Below are positions 7,187 to 15,698 of a DNA stretch of 64,000 nucleotides, one piece after another. Source of the stretch: Arthrobacter sp. Soil764 (GTDB lineage Bacteria > Actinomycetota > Actinomycetes > Actinomycetales > Micrococcaceae); contig NZ_LMSI01000021.1 of NCBI RefSeq assembly GCF_001428075.1, positions 103,233-167,232 of the forward strand. The letters are read 5' to 3'. Made by a program: the position numbers and the translations under genes. Position 1 is the first letter of the stretch. Each line of letters starts with the position of its first letter. The notes beneath the pieces are model-generated. The model made no database searches. It saw nothing but the letters and a program-made list of their open reading frames with translations, and had not been told where the DNA came from.

Positions 7187-7732
7187 ATGGTTTTCGCCCC
7201 TGACACTGAAGTGGCGCTGCGGACGGTGCTGAACCTCATCAACACATCCGCAAACGGCAGGGAAGGGTTGGCCTCCGTTGCGGACCTGGACAGCTTCCTG
7301 GCCGCGGAGGGATTTTCCGGTTCCCGCAGCCGGGATGCCGGGGAACTGGAAAGCGTGCGGCAGTTGCGGCGGGAACTGTGGGCACTGTGGACGGCGGATG
7401 AGGACGCCGCCGTGGAGACGGTCAACCGGCTGCTCCGTGATGCCAACGCGCTGCCGCAGCTGATGAAGCACGACGGATGGGACTGGCACCTTCATGCCAC
7501 GGCGCCGGAGGCACCCCTTGCGGACCGGATGAGCACCGAGGCAGCCATGGCCCTGGCTGATGTAATTCGCAGCAAGGAGATGGAGAGGCTGCGGGTGTGC
7601 GGGTCAGAGGACTGCGATGCGGCGGTGCTGGACCTGAGCCGCAACCGGTCCAAGCGGTACTGCGATACCGGCAACTGTGCCAACCGGGCGCATGTTGCGG
7701 CCTACCGGGCCCGGCAGGCTGCCGCCGGTTAG
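7187..7732 (+). CDS. CGNR zinc-finger domain protein, putative regulator
   Basis: The 181-residue protein has an N-terminal helical ABATE-like domain (from VLNLINTSAN to about residue 125) and a C-terminal zinc-finger with C138-x4-C143 and C159-x4-C164, ending NRAHVAAYRARQAA. The eponymous CGNR is CANR (164-167) here, a single substitution that keeps the ligand Cys. Members are stress-linked proteins thought to bind nucleic acid. AAGGAG stands 7 bases before the ATG. The divergent position next to the EamA transporter suggests that it may control that gene. Confidence 0.88.
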   Translation: MVFAPDTEVALRTVLNLINTSANGREGLASVADLDSFLAAEGFSGSRSRDAGELESVRQLRRELWALWTADEDAAVETVNRLLRDANALPQLMKHDGWDWHLHATAPEAPLADRMSTEAAMALADVIRSKEMERLRVCGSEDCDAAVLDLSRNRSKRYCDTGNCANRAHVAAYRARQAAAG

Positions 7733-7789
7733 CGGTTACGGTGCACGTTGTCCCGGGATCCGGGCTCCGGCGGCATCAAAGTGCCGCAG

Positions 7790-8167
7790 CTACCGCTGGG
7801 GCGTGCCGTCCGTGTCCTCGCCGGATGCGGGCGGGTTCTGGCTGCCGGGAGCACCAAAGCCGTGGCCCGGGGGTGCCTGGGATGGCCTCTTAGGTGCCGA
7901 GCTCAGGTTCACCCCTGATCCCTTGCCCAGGTGTTCGGCGTTCTCCTTGTAGCTCATCGACAGCATTGCGGCCACCACCAGGGTGGCAATAAAGGCGATG
8001 CCGGCGGCGGTGAAGGCAAGGTCGAACCGGGGTGCGCGGGCGCTTCCCCCGGAGGCGAAGATCAGCACTGCAACGAAGGCGACGACGGCCCAGAATGCCG
8101 AAAACATCAGCGGCCCCTTCACCGAGGTCCGCAGCCTGCGCGGTTTTCCTTGATGCTGGTCAGCCAC
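7790..8167 (-). CDS. Hypothetical two-helix membrane protein
   Basis: The GTG at 8167 is preferred because GGGAGG lies at 8175-8180 with a 7-base gap; the frame extends 27 bases further upstream without support. The 125-residue product has a basic N-terminus, two membrane segments (PLMFSAFWAVVAFVAVLIFA and AAGIAFIATLVVAAMLSM) and a Pro/Gly-rich cytoplasmic-type tail. I do not recognise a family. It may share a message with the next minus-strand gene upstream, but 99 bases separate them. Confidence 0.65.
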   Translation of the reverse strand: MADQHQGKPRRLRTSVKGPLMFSAFWAVVAFVAVLIFASGGSARAPRFDLAFTAAGIAFIATLVVAAMLSMSYKENAEHLGKGSGVNLSSAPKRPSQAPPGHGFGAPGSQNPPASGEDTDGTPQR

Positions 8168-8266
8168 AGTGGTTCCTCCCTGCAGGCGGCGCACGGGCGG
8201 CCTGGATTATGAATTACGGTGTTGCGCCGGATTTTCTACACAAAGTAGAAGGGCGCTCCTCCTAGT

Positions 8267-8857
8267 TTACGGCTTCCCCGCGCCGGCACGGGCATCGTGC
8301 CGCAGCGTCAGTCCGGAAAGTACCCACAGGACGCCGGAAATAATGGCGCCTCCACCGGCCACGCCCAGCAGTGCATGGGCGCCCAGGTTGATGAAGAAGG
8401 GCAACAGCACTGCAGTTCCGATCCCGATCGCGCCGGACGCGATCCAGTCGCGGGCAAGATCATGGCGCCCCCTGTACTGCAGGCCGCAGGCAAGCTCGAG
8501 AATGCCGGCCACGCCCAGGCCCAGGGCTGCGATCACACCGAACAGCAGGTCACTGTGCAGGAGGAGCACGGCAAAACCGGCGCCCGCCAGGACGGCTGCG
8601 CCGGCGGACAGCAGCTTGCCGGGCGCCGAATTCTGCGCGAAGCCGGCTGCAGGGACGGTCCGCAGGGAGAGCAGGCCGGACGCCAGGAGGTAGAGTCCAC
8701 CGGCCCAGCCCATGACCTCCACGGACGGTGACGTCCAGAAGACGGTAATGGCACCAAACACCAGGGCGACGGCGGCGCGGAGCAGGACCGGCTTCCAGAG
8801 GTAGTTACGGGGCGTGGTTCCGGGAGCAGCGCCCGCGGGGGTGGATGGTTGCGTCAC
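8267..8857 (-). CDS. HdeD/DUF308-like membrane protein
   Basis: A 196-residue integral membrane protein with six hydrophobic segments arranged as three similar hairpins (LLRAAVALVFGAITVFW, GWAGGLYLLASGLLSL and so on), the pattern of the HdeD/DUF308 family. HdeD is linked with acid resistance in enterobacteria; the role in actinobacteria is unknown. The start is GTG. It is followed by a short hypothetical membrane protein on the same strand. Confidence 0.7.
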   Translation of the reverse strand: MTQPSTPAGAAPGTTPRNYLWKPVLLRAAVALVFGAITVFWTSPSVEVMGWAGGLYLLASGLLSLRTVPAAGFAQNSAPGKLLSAGAAVLAGAGFAVLLLHSDLLFGVIAALGLGVAGILELACGLQYRGRHDLARDWIASGAIGIGTAVLLPFFINLGAHALLGVAGGGAIISGVLWVLSGLTLRHDARAGAGKP

Positions 8858-8951
8858 CGGTCCAGTTTAGTGGCGGCAGCTCGAAGATCTAACCGGGCTG
8901 CGTCCCGCCGGATCGTCATGCTGCGCCACGCCCCAGGGCAGAACCTCACTG

Positions 8952-10304
8952 TCAGGCAGAGCCCAGCACCATCCAGCGGTCCGACCGGGCACGCAGGCCA
9001 AGGGTCACGGCACGCGCCGCCATGTACCCCAGCGCGAAGGCCACCCAAAGCCACGCGAGCCCGGCGCTGCCGGCAGCACCCGACAGCGCAACCCCTGCCA
9101 GGAGCGGCGCGTAGACCGCAAGGTTCACCAGCCCCGCCAAGGCGAGGTACCGGGCGTCCCCCGCGCCGATCAGCACACCATCCAAAACAAACACGTAGCC
9201 GGCGATCGGCTGCCCGGCCGCCAGGATCCAGAGGGCAATGGTGAGCACCTGCTGCACTTCGGGATCCGTGGTGAACAGCACTCCGGCCCACGGGGCGGCC
9301 GCTGCCAACAGCAGGCCCGTCACCACGCCGAAGCCCGCACCCCAGCGGATCATCGTCCGGGTCAGCAGCCGGGCCCTGTCCGCATTGGACGCACCAAGCT
9401 CCTTGCCAATGAGAGCCTGCGCAGCGATCGCCAGGGCATCCAGGGCGAACGCCAGGAAGGAAAAGATGGTCATGGCCAACTGGTGGGCGGCAAGGTTGAC
9501 CTCGCCTTGGGCCGTCACCACCAGCACCGTGGCCAGGATGGCGGCGCGCAGGCTGAGCGTGCGCAGCATCAGCCAGGATCCCACCCGCGTCGTGCTGCGG
9601 ATCCCGCGCCAGCTGGGAAGCAGGCTGACGCCATGCCGGACGGCGCTGCGCCGCACCATCACCACGTAGACACCCGCCATGGCCCACTGTGCCAGGCTGG
9701 TCCCCACCGCCGAGCCCACCACGGACATTCCCAGGCCGTACACAAGCCACAGATTCAGGACGATATTGACAGCGAATCCTGCCGTGGCCACCACCAGCGG
9801 CGTGCGGGTATCCTGCAGTCCGCGGAGCGCGCCGGTGCCCGCGAAGATCAGGAGCATTGCCACCAATCCGGGCATGGACCAGCGGAAGTAGTCGATGGCA
9901 AAGGTCCGGACGCTTCCCTCGGCGCCCATCAGGTCGATCAGCGGCTCTGCCGCCGCGAAGCCCGCCACGGCGAGGAGCACGCCGAGGAGCAATGCCAGCC
10001 AGACGCCGTCGCGCCCTGCCGCAAGGGCTTTGCCCAACTGCCCGTCACCAATGGCGCGGGCCACGGCGGGCGTGGTGGAGTAGGCCAGGAAGACCATGAG
10101 TCCGACGGCGGTCTGCAGCACCGCGGATGCCAGCCCCACACCTGCGAGCTGGGCAACACCAAGGTGCCCCACGATGGCGGAGTCCGCCAGCAGGAAGAGT
10201 GGTTCAGCCACCAGCGCGCCGAAGGCCGGGACGGCAAGGCGGAGAATCTCGCGGGCATGGCCCTGGGTGCCGGTCACGGCGGCGGGAGCGGGTTGTTGGG
10301 GCAC
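8952..10304 (-). CDS. MATE-family efflux transporter (DinF type)
   Basis: The 450-residue protein has twelve predicted membrane segments in two halves. The N-terminal half carries the MATE hallmarks LAVPAFGALVAEPLFLLADSA and IVGHLGVAQLAGVGLAS, and the second half LRTLSLRAAILATVLVVTAQG. These match the DinF subgroup, which exports drugs or other organic compounds in exchange for Na+ or H+. The start is GTG at 10304. It is divergent from the doxX gene with 109 bases between them, where an operator-like palindrome lies. Confidence 0.92.
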   Translation of the reverse strand: MPQQPAPAAVTGTQGHAREILRLAVPAFGALVAEPLFLLADSAIVGHLGVAQLAGVGLASAVLQTAVGLMVFLAYSTTPAVARAIGDGQLGKALAAGRDGVWLALLLGVLLAVAGFAAAEPLIDLMGAEGSVRTFAIDYFRWSMPGLVAMLLIFAGTGALRGLQDTRTPLVVATAGFAVNIVLNLWLVYGLGMSVVGSAVGTSLAQWAMAGVYVVMVRRSAVRHGVSLLPSWRGIRSTTRVGSWLMLRTLSLRAAILATVLVVTAQGEVNLAAHQLAMTIFSFLAFALDALAIAAQALIGKELGASNADRARLLTRTMIRWGAGFGVVTGLLLAAAAPWAGVLFTTDPEVQQVLTIALWILAAGQPIAGYVFVLDGVLIGAGDARYLALAGLVNLAVYAPLLAGVALSGAAGSAGLAWLWVAFALGYMAARAVTLGLRARSDRWMVLGSA

Positions 10305-10373
10305 GGTGCCAGCTTAATGGTGACCGGAGACAGTGAGGCCCGGGGCATGAGAAAGGCCACAGTCCGTCACAAT

Positions 10374-10391
10374 TAGTTGACAGTTCAACTA
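10374..10391. promoter_or_regulatory. Operator-like palindrome upstream of doxX
   Basis: TAGTTGACAGTTCAACTA has perfect 7-base arms around CAGT. Sites of this shape are typical for MarR-family regulators. It stands 23 bases before the DoxX start codon and 70 bases from the divergent MATE gene. No MarR gene is nearby. Confidence 0.6.
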
Positions 10392-10413
10392 TTAGCTTGG
10401 GAGGGTGGTATCC

Positions 10414-10848
10414 ATGAACCAGTCACGACTCACCACCACCGCCCTCGCCGCCCTGCGCATCATCCTCGGCTTCCTGTTCGCAGCCCACGGATGGCAGAAG
10501 TTCAATGAATGGACCATCGCCGGCACCCAGGCATCGTTCGCCAAGATGGGCGTACCGGCAGCGGAGGTCATGGCACCCGCCATCGCCGTACTGGAACTCG
10601 CGGGCGGCATTGCCCTCATCCTGGGGATCCTCACCCGGGTGGTGGCCGCCCTCCTCGCCCTGGACATGCTGGGCGCCCTCTTCCTGGTGCACGCTCCCGC
10701 CGGCGTCTTTGCCGCCAACGGCGGCTACGAACTCGTCCTGCTCCTGGCGGCGGCCGCATTCGCCCTGGCACTCACCGGCGCCGGCCGGCTTTCCCTGGAC
10801 CGCGCCCTCTTCGGCCGCGGCAATTCCCGGCTGGCCGTCCTGGCCTAG
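10414..10848 (+). CDS. DoxX family membrane protein
   Basis: The 144-residue protein has four hydrophobic segments and the DoxX pattern LRIILGFLFAAHGWQKF at the N-terminus, followed by MAPAIAVLELAGGIALILG. DoxX proteins are small membrane proteins with roles proposed in redox or thiosulfate metabolism and oxidative stress. ATG 10414 is preferred over the in-frame GTG at 10405 because the GGAGGG at 10400-10405 is then properly spaced. It is probably monocistronic, closed by a hairpin. Confidence 0.88.
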   Translation: MNQSRLTTTALAALRIILGFLFAAHGWQKFNEWTIAGTQASFAKMGVPAAEVMAPAIAVLELAGGIALILGILTRVVAALLALDMLGALFLVHAPAGVFAANGGYELVLLLAAAAFALALTGAGRLSLDRALFGRGNSRLAVLA

Positions 10849-10867
10849 GAACACCTGCCCCAAAGCG

Positions 10868-10911
10868 TCCGACGGCGGCTGGCCACCCAAGGTGCCCGGC
10901 CGCCGTCGGGC
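10868..10911 (+). terminator. GC-rich hairpin after doxX
   Basis: Long arms 10868-10884 and 10894-10911 pair almost completely (GTCCGACGGCGGC against GCCGCCGTCGGGC at the base). A short AT stretch follows. Without a T-run it is a likely but not certain terminator. Confidence 0.7.
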
Positions 10912-10990
10912 ATTTAAGGCGCTGCCCCAAGGCCCTCCGGACGCGCCGGCCCATCTCCGACAGAACATTCGGGACCCGTCGGGAAAGTTG

Positions 10991-11004
10991 GGAAAACGCT
11001 TGCT
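10991..11004. promoter_or_regulatory. LacI-family-like operator upstream of the rhamnogalacturonan gene
   Basis: GGAAAACGCTTGCT fits the LacI-family pattern TGnAAnCGnTTnCA with differences only at the outer bases. A second imperfect match, TTGAATCGTTCCAA, lies at 11147-11160. Both are within 220 bases of the start codon, fitting substrate-induced control. No LacI gene is in this part of the window. Confidence 0.4.
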
Positions 11005-11206
11005 AAGGCGGTGTGAGGGCTGGTAAACCATAAGTTGTTGCAGCGAGAGCTGCATCACCCGCACCCAGGTCTCAGTTATCCACAACGGGTATTTCCCCGG
11101 AACCTCATTCCCCGCGCTTTGATCCAACTGGAACGCTGGCGCGTACTTGAATCGTTCCAATACCGCTCCCTGGGAACCGCTTTGCCGCTCATCGAAGGAG
11201 ATGTCA

Positions 11207-14200
11207 GTGAACAAACCCCCGCAAGCGATCCCCCGGCCCCCGGAAGGGCCGCCATCCCGCAGACGCCCCGCCATGTCTGCCGTACGTGCGCTGACGGCCA
11301 CAGCAGCGTCAGCCGCCCTGGCCTTCACCGGCCTGCCCGCGGTCCAGGCCGAGACTGCACTGCCTCCCGTGGGAAGTGGATTCAAGTTCGACTTTGGCCC
11401 CGGCGCAACCGCCGAGGGCTATACAGCCGTGGATGCCGGCGCGCAGTATTCGGCGGCAGCAAAATTCGGTTTTACGGACACCACCGTCACCTCCGGCGCT
11501 GACCGCAGGACGGGTGATGCCCTCCGGTCCGACTTCGTCCAGGCCCAGGGCAGTACCTTCCTGGTTGACCTGCCCAATGGCGACTACACGGTAAAGCTCA
11601 TCGCCGGCGACGCCACGGAAGCGACAAACATCGCCATTACCGCGGAGAAAATCGCCAAAGTTCAGGCCACGGACAAGCCTGCAGGCCAATACCTGGAGAT
11701 GGAATTCCCCATCTCCCTGGTGGACGGACAACTCAACCTCGACTTCAGCGGTACTGCCGCCAAGATCAATTCACTGGTCATCGCTGCGCGGGCCCCCCGC
11801 ACGGCCACCACCGACCCCGGCGTCTACCTTGCGGGCGACTCCACTGTCCAGACCTACGATGCCGGGTACGTTCCGCAGGCGGGCTGGGGACAAATGATTG
11901 ACCGCTACTTCGACAGTGCGGTGACGTTCCGGAACCATGCCATCGGCGGCCGGAGCTCCAAGAACTTCATCAGCCAGGGCAGACTGGACGAGATCCTTCG
12001 CGTGATCAACCCCGGGGACTACCTGATGGTGCAGTTCGGCCACAACGACGCCACCATCGGCGTTGACGACCGCTACGCCTCCCCCGCCGACTACAAGGAA
12101 TACCTGCGGACCTATGTCCACGGGGCGCGCCAGCGCGGCGCAGTCCCCATCCTGGTCACCCCTGTGGGCCGGCGCGATTACGACGAAGCCACCGGCAAGT
12201 TCAACGTCAGCTTCCCGGAATACGTCGCAAAGATGCAGGAGCTGGCAGCCGAGGAGAGCGTGGCCCTGGTGGATCTCTCCGCTTCCAGCCGCGCCTACTA
12301 CGACGCCATTGGACCCGAGGACACCAAGTCTGTGTTCCTTCATGTGGACGCCGGGATCTACCCCAACCGGCCCACCGGAACCGTGGACAACACGCACTTC
12401 CAGGAGTACGGCGCCATCCAGATCGCACGCCTGGTGGCCAACGGGGTGAAGCAGCTCAACCTTCCCCTTGCTGCGCGCGCCAAGGAAATCGCGCCGCCGT
12501 CGTCCGTTCCCGCACAGCCGCAGGGCCTGGTGGCGGGCAGCATCTCGAACGCCGGCGCGCTCTTGAAATGGCAGCCGGTTGACGGCGCGGACATCTACAA
12601 GGTGTACCGGAAGCTGGCAGCCGAACCGGACAGCGAATACAAACTCACCACGACGGCGACGGTAGCCACCGCCAACCTCGCAGGCCTTGCTGAGGGCACG
12701 GCGTACAGCATCCGGGTGGCGGCCATGAACGGCAAGGGCCTCTCCGAGCCCAGCTCACCACTGGCGGTCACCACAAAGCTGGCCAAGTACAAGTTTGACT
12801 TCGGTCCGGCCGGAGCGCCGGTGGAGCCCGGCTACACCGAAGTCAACCGGACCATGCCCTACACACCCGGGCGTGGATTCGGCTTCAAGGACATCTCCGT
12901 GCTCAGCGACCGGGACCGGGGCGCCGTCACCAGCAACCTCCTGCGCGACTTCGTGCTCAGTGGGTCCAGCTTCGAATTCCAGCTTGACGTGCCGAACGGC
13001 ACCTACGCGCTCAAGACCTACCACAGCGACTGGATCGGCTCCACCAGGACCGATGTTGCCGCCGAGGGCACGCCGTTCGGACAAGTGTCCTCCAGCAAGG
13101 CTTCGTCCGCCACCAAGATCATCAACCAGGTCCTGGTCACCGACGGCCAACTGAACCTCACCATCAGCGGTTCCGGCCAGCGGTTGAACGGGCTGGAGGT
13201 GACCCCGCTGCTGGTGGGGCCCACCAACCTCCACACCACCGCTGTCAATGCCGCAGCCGAACCGCCCACTGTGGACCTGGCCTGGGACGCGGTGCCTGAC
13301 GCGGATTCGTACAAGGTCTTCCGGCAGGCATCCTTTGAGACCGAACCCCAGGTCATCGCGTCCGGCGTGAAGGACGCGGCATACCGGGACACCACCGCAT
13401 TTGCAGGGCTGAACTACAAGTACTTCGTCACCGCCGTCGACAACACCGGCCTGGAATCGGTTCCCTCCAACACGCTGGAAACCGCCCTGGTGGATCCCGC
13501 CACCCCGGCGCCCGCAGCCCCCGGCAAGGTGGATGTCAAAGCCGTGGAAAAGACGAGCGTCATCCTGAAATGGCAAAAAATCAAGGATGCCGCGGCCTAC
13601 CAGGTGTACCGCTCCACCTCCCCGGACGGCCCCTTTGAGTACGCAGGCCGCGCCACTGAGGTCAATTTCACGGACTTCACCGTCCTCACCACCATCCGTT
13701 ACTACTACCGCGTCACGGCAGTGAACAAGGGCGGCGAATCTGCACCCTCCCCTGTGGTGGGCACGGAGAAGGTCACCGTGGTGAACCGGCAGATGGAGAA
13801 CCTGGACCGTGCACCGGTGGCCCTGCTCACCGGCGACGGCGTGCGGGTGGGCTGGCGCATGCTGGGCCTGGACCCGGAGCAGGTGGGCTTCCACGTCATC
13901 CGTGACGGCGTCCAGCTCACCGACGAGCCGATCCGGGACAGCACCACGTTCCTGGACCCGGCAGGAACGGCTTCCTCCACGTACGTCATCAAGGCAGTGG
14001 GCAACGGCGGGGACCAGCTGACCGCAGAGTTCCAGCCAATGTCCCGGAACTACCTGGCGGTCAAGCTCGACAAACCGGCGGACGACTACACCAAGGACGG
14101 CCAGCCCTACACCTACTCCGCCGGCGACGCCAGCGTGGCGGACCTGGACGGCGACGGGACCTACGAGATCCTCCAGATGTGGTCCCCGTCCAATTCCAAG

Positions 14201-15598
14201 GACAACTCGCAGTCCGGTTACACCGGAACCGTGTACGTCGATGCCTACAAGATGGACGGCACCAAGCTCTGGCGGATCAACATGGGCCCCAACATCCGTG
14301 CCGGCGCCCACTACACCCAGCTGCTCGCCTACGACTTCGACGGCGACGGCAAGGCCGAAGTGGCCATGAAGACGGCTGACGGCACGCGTGACGCGGCCGG
14401 AACGGTGATCGGAAACGCCGGCGCTGACTACCGCAACAGCAGTGGCTACGTGCTCACCGGACCCGAGTTCCTCACGGTCTTCCACGGAGCCACCGGCACC
14501 ATCATGGACACTGTGCCCTACGATCCTCCCCGCGGAGACGTGGGCGCGTGGGGCGATACGTACGGAAACCGGGTGGACCGGTTCCTGGGCGCCGTGGCCT
14601 ACCTTGACGGCGAGCACCCCTCCATGATGTTCAGCCGCGGCTACTACACCCGGACCGTGCTGGCCACCTATGACCTGGTGGGCGGCAGGATCAGCAAGCG
14701 CTGGACCTTCGATTCGGATGTTGCCGGTACCCAGTACCGCGGCCAGGGCAACCACAACATGTCCGTCCTGGACGTGGATGCTGACGGCAAGGACGAATTC
14801 GTCTTCGGTTCCATGACCATCGACGACAACGGCAAGCCCCTCTACAGCACCGGCCTGGGCCACGGGGACGCCATCCACACGAGCGACTTCGATCCGTCCC
14901 GTCCCGGGCTGGAGACCTTCGCCGTGCACGAGGAAATGGGCGCCAGCGGAAACCTGGGTGCCACCTTCCGGGATTCGAGGACCGGTGAGGTGCTGTGGAG
15001 CATCCCCGCCGTCAAGGACACGGGCCGTGGTGCCATGGGAGACGTGGACCCCCGCTATCCCGGCGCCGAGGGCTGGGCCATCGGCGGCGACGCTGCCTGG
15101 AATTCCCCCGTAGGGCAGATGCGCTCCGTCAAGGGTGAGCTGATCTCGGAAAAGATCCCCGCGGCCAACTTCCTGGCGTGGTGGGACGGCGACCTGCTGC
15201 GCGAAATTGTCGACCACGACTGGGATGCAGCAACCAACAGCGGAACACCCAGCATCGCCAAGTGGAACTGGGAAACCCAGTCGAGCGACCGGTTGCTCAC
15301 CGCAACGGGTGCCAAGTCCAACAACGGCACCAAGGGAACGCCTGCCATCCAGGCCGATCTCCTTGGCGACTGGCGGGAGGAAATTGCCTGGCCCTCGGCG
15401 GACAGCACCGAGCTGCGCATCTACACCACCGCCGCTTCCACGGACGTCCGGCTCCGGACCCTCATGCACGATCCCGTGTACCGGCAGTCCGTGGCCCGCG
15501 AAAACGTGGCCTACAACCAGCCCCCGCACCCGGGCTTCTTCATCGGGGCGGGGATGGAACTGCCGGCCCAGCCGGACATCGTTTACACCCGCCGCTAA
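11207..15598 (+). CDS. Secreted fusion: rhamnogalacturonan acetylesterase (CE12) plus rhamnogalacturonan lyase (PL11)
   Basis: The GTG at 11207 is chosen because AAGGAG (11195-11200) is 6 bases away; the ATG at 11201 touches the AAGGAG. The 1463-residue protein has a signal peptide (cleavage after AVQA, residue 48); a malectin-like sandwich (about 50-205); an SGNH esterase with GDST near 209, GHND near 277 and the catalytic D-N-T-H near 392; a fibronectin III domain (433-525); a second malectin-like module (526-668); two more fibronectin III domains (672-855); and a family 11 lyase beta-propeller (about 858-1463) rich in D-x-D-G-D-G calcium-type loops. It would deacetylate and cleave the rhamnogalacturonan I backbone of pectin outside the cell. 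These activities usually sit on separate proteins. Confidence 0.93.
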   Translation: MNKPPQAIPRPPEGPPSRRRPAMSAVRALTATAASAALAFTGLPAVQAETALPPVGSGFKFDFGPGATAEGYTAVDAGAQYSAAAKFGFTDTTVTSGADRRTGDALRSDFVQAQGSTFLVDLPNGDYTVKLIAGDATEATNIAITAEKIAKVQATDKPAGQYLEMEFPISLVDGQLNLDFSGTAAKINSLVIAARAPRTATTDPGVYLAGDSTVQTYDAGYVPQAGWGQMIDRYFDSAVTFRNHAIGGRSSKNFISQGRLDEILRVINPGDYLMVQFGHNDATIGVDDRYASPADYKEYLRTYVHGARQRGAVPILVTPVGRRDYDEATGKFNVSFPEYVAKMQELAAEESVALVDLSASSRAYYDAIGPEDTKSVFLHVDAGIYPNRPTGTVDNTHFQEYGAIQIARLVANGVKQLNLPLAARAKEIAPPSSVPAQPQGLVAGSISNAGALLKWQPVDGADIYKVYRKLAAEPDSEYKLTTTATVATANLAGLAEGTAYSIRVAAMNGKGLSEPSSPLAVTTKLAKYKFDFGPAGAPVEPGYTEVNRTMPYTPGRGFGFKDISVLSDRDRGAVTSNLLRDFVLSGSSFEFQLDVPNGTYALKTYHSDWIGSTRTDVAAEGTPFGQVSSSKASSATKIINQVLVTDGQLNLTISGSGQRLNGLEVTPLLVGPTNLHTTAVNAAAEPPTVDLAWDAVPDADSYKVFRQASFETEPQVIASGVKDAAYRDTTAFAGLNYKYFVTAVDNTGLESVPSNTLETALVDPATPAPAAPGKVDVKAVEKTSVILKWQKIKDAAAYQVYRSTSPDGPFEYAGRATEVNFTDFTVLTTIRYYYRVTAVNKGGESAPSPVVGTEKVTVVNRQMENLDRAPVALLTGDGVRVGWRMLGLDPEQVGFHVIRDGVQLTDEPIRDSTTFLDPAGTASSTYVIKAVGNGGDQLTAEFQPMSRNYLAVKLDKPADDYTKDGQPYTYSAGDASVADLDGDGTYEILQMWSPSNSKDNSQSGYTGTVYVDAYKMDGTKLWRINMGPNIRAGAHYTQLLAYDFDGDGKAEVAMKTADGTRDAAGTVIGNAGADYRNSSGYVLTGPEFLTVFHGATGTIMDTVPYDPPRGDVGAWGDTYGNRVDRFLGAVAYLDGEHPSMMFSRGYYTRTVLATYDLVGGRISKRWTFDSDVAGTQYRGQGNHNMSVLDVDADGKDEFVFGSMTIDDNGKPLYSTGLGHGDAIHTSDFDPSRPGLETFAVHEEMGASGNLGATFRDSRTGEVLWSIPAVKDTGRGAMGDVDPRYPGAEGWAIGGDAAWNSPVGQMRSVKGELISEKIPAANFLAWWDGDLLREIVDHDWDAATNSGTPSIAKWNWETQSSDRLLTATGAKSNNGTKGTPAIQADLLGDWREEIAWPSADSTELRIYTTAASTDVRLRTLMHDPVYRQSVARENVAYNQPPHPGFFIGAGMELPAQPDIVYTRR

Positions 15599-15613
15599 GC
15601 CCTGCACCCACAG

Positions 15614-15653
15614 CTGCCCCGTCCGCCGTTTCGGCGGGCGGGGCAGTTTGTTT
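15614..15653 (+). terminator. Terminator after the rhamnogalacturonan gene
   Basis: CTGCCCCGTCCGCCG at 15614-15628 pairs with the following 15631-15646 region with one wobble, and TTTGTTT follows at 15647-15653. Confidence 0.88.
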
Positions 15654-15698
15654 CGGGCCCAACCGGCCGGTAACCCGGGCCCTCAGTAAGATCGCAGC

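Noticed and set aside
10377..10382. TTGACA as a -35 box for doxX
   Set aside because: No -10 hexamer is found at 15-19 bases; the sequence is better explained as half of the perfect palindrome.
12755..15607. A 950-codon open frame on the minus strand opposite the rhamnogalacturonan gene
   Set aside because: It is the mirror of a GC-rich coding sequence; its product is Val/Gly/His-rich without domains, while the plus strand gives two intact enzyme domains.
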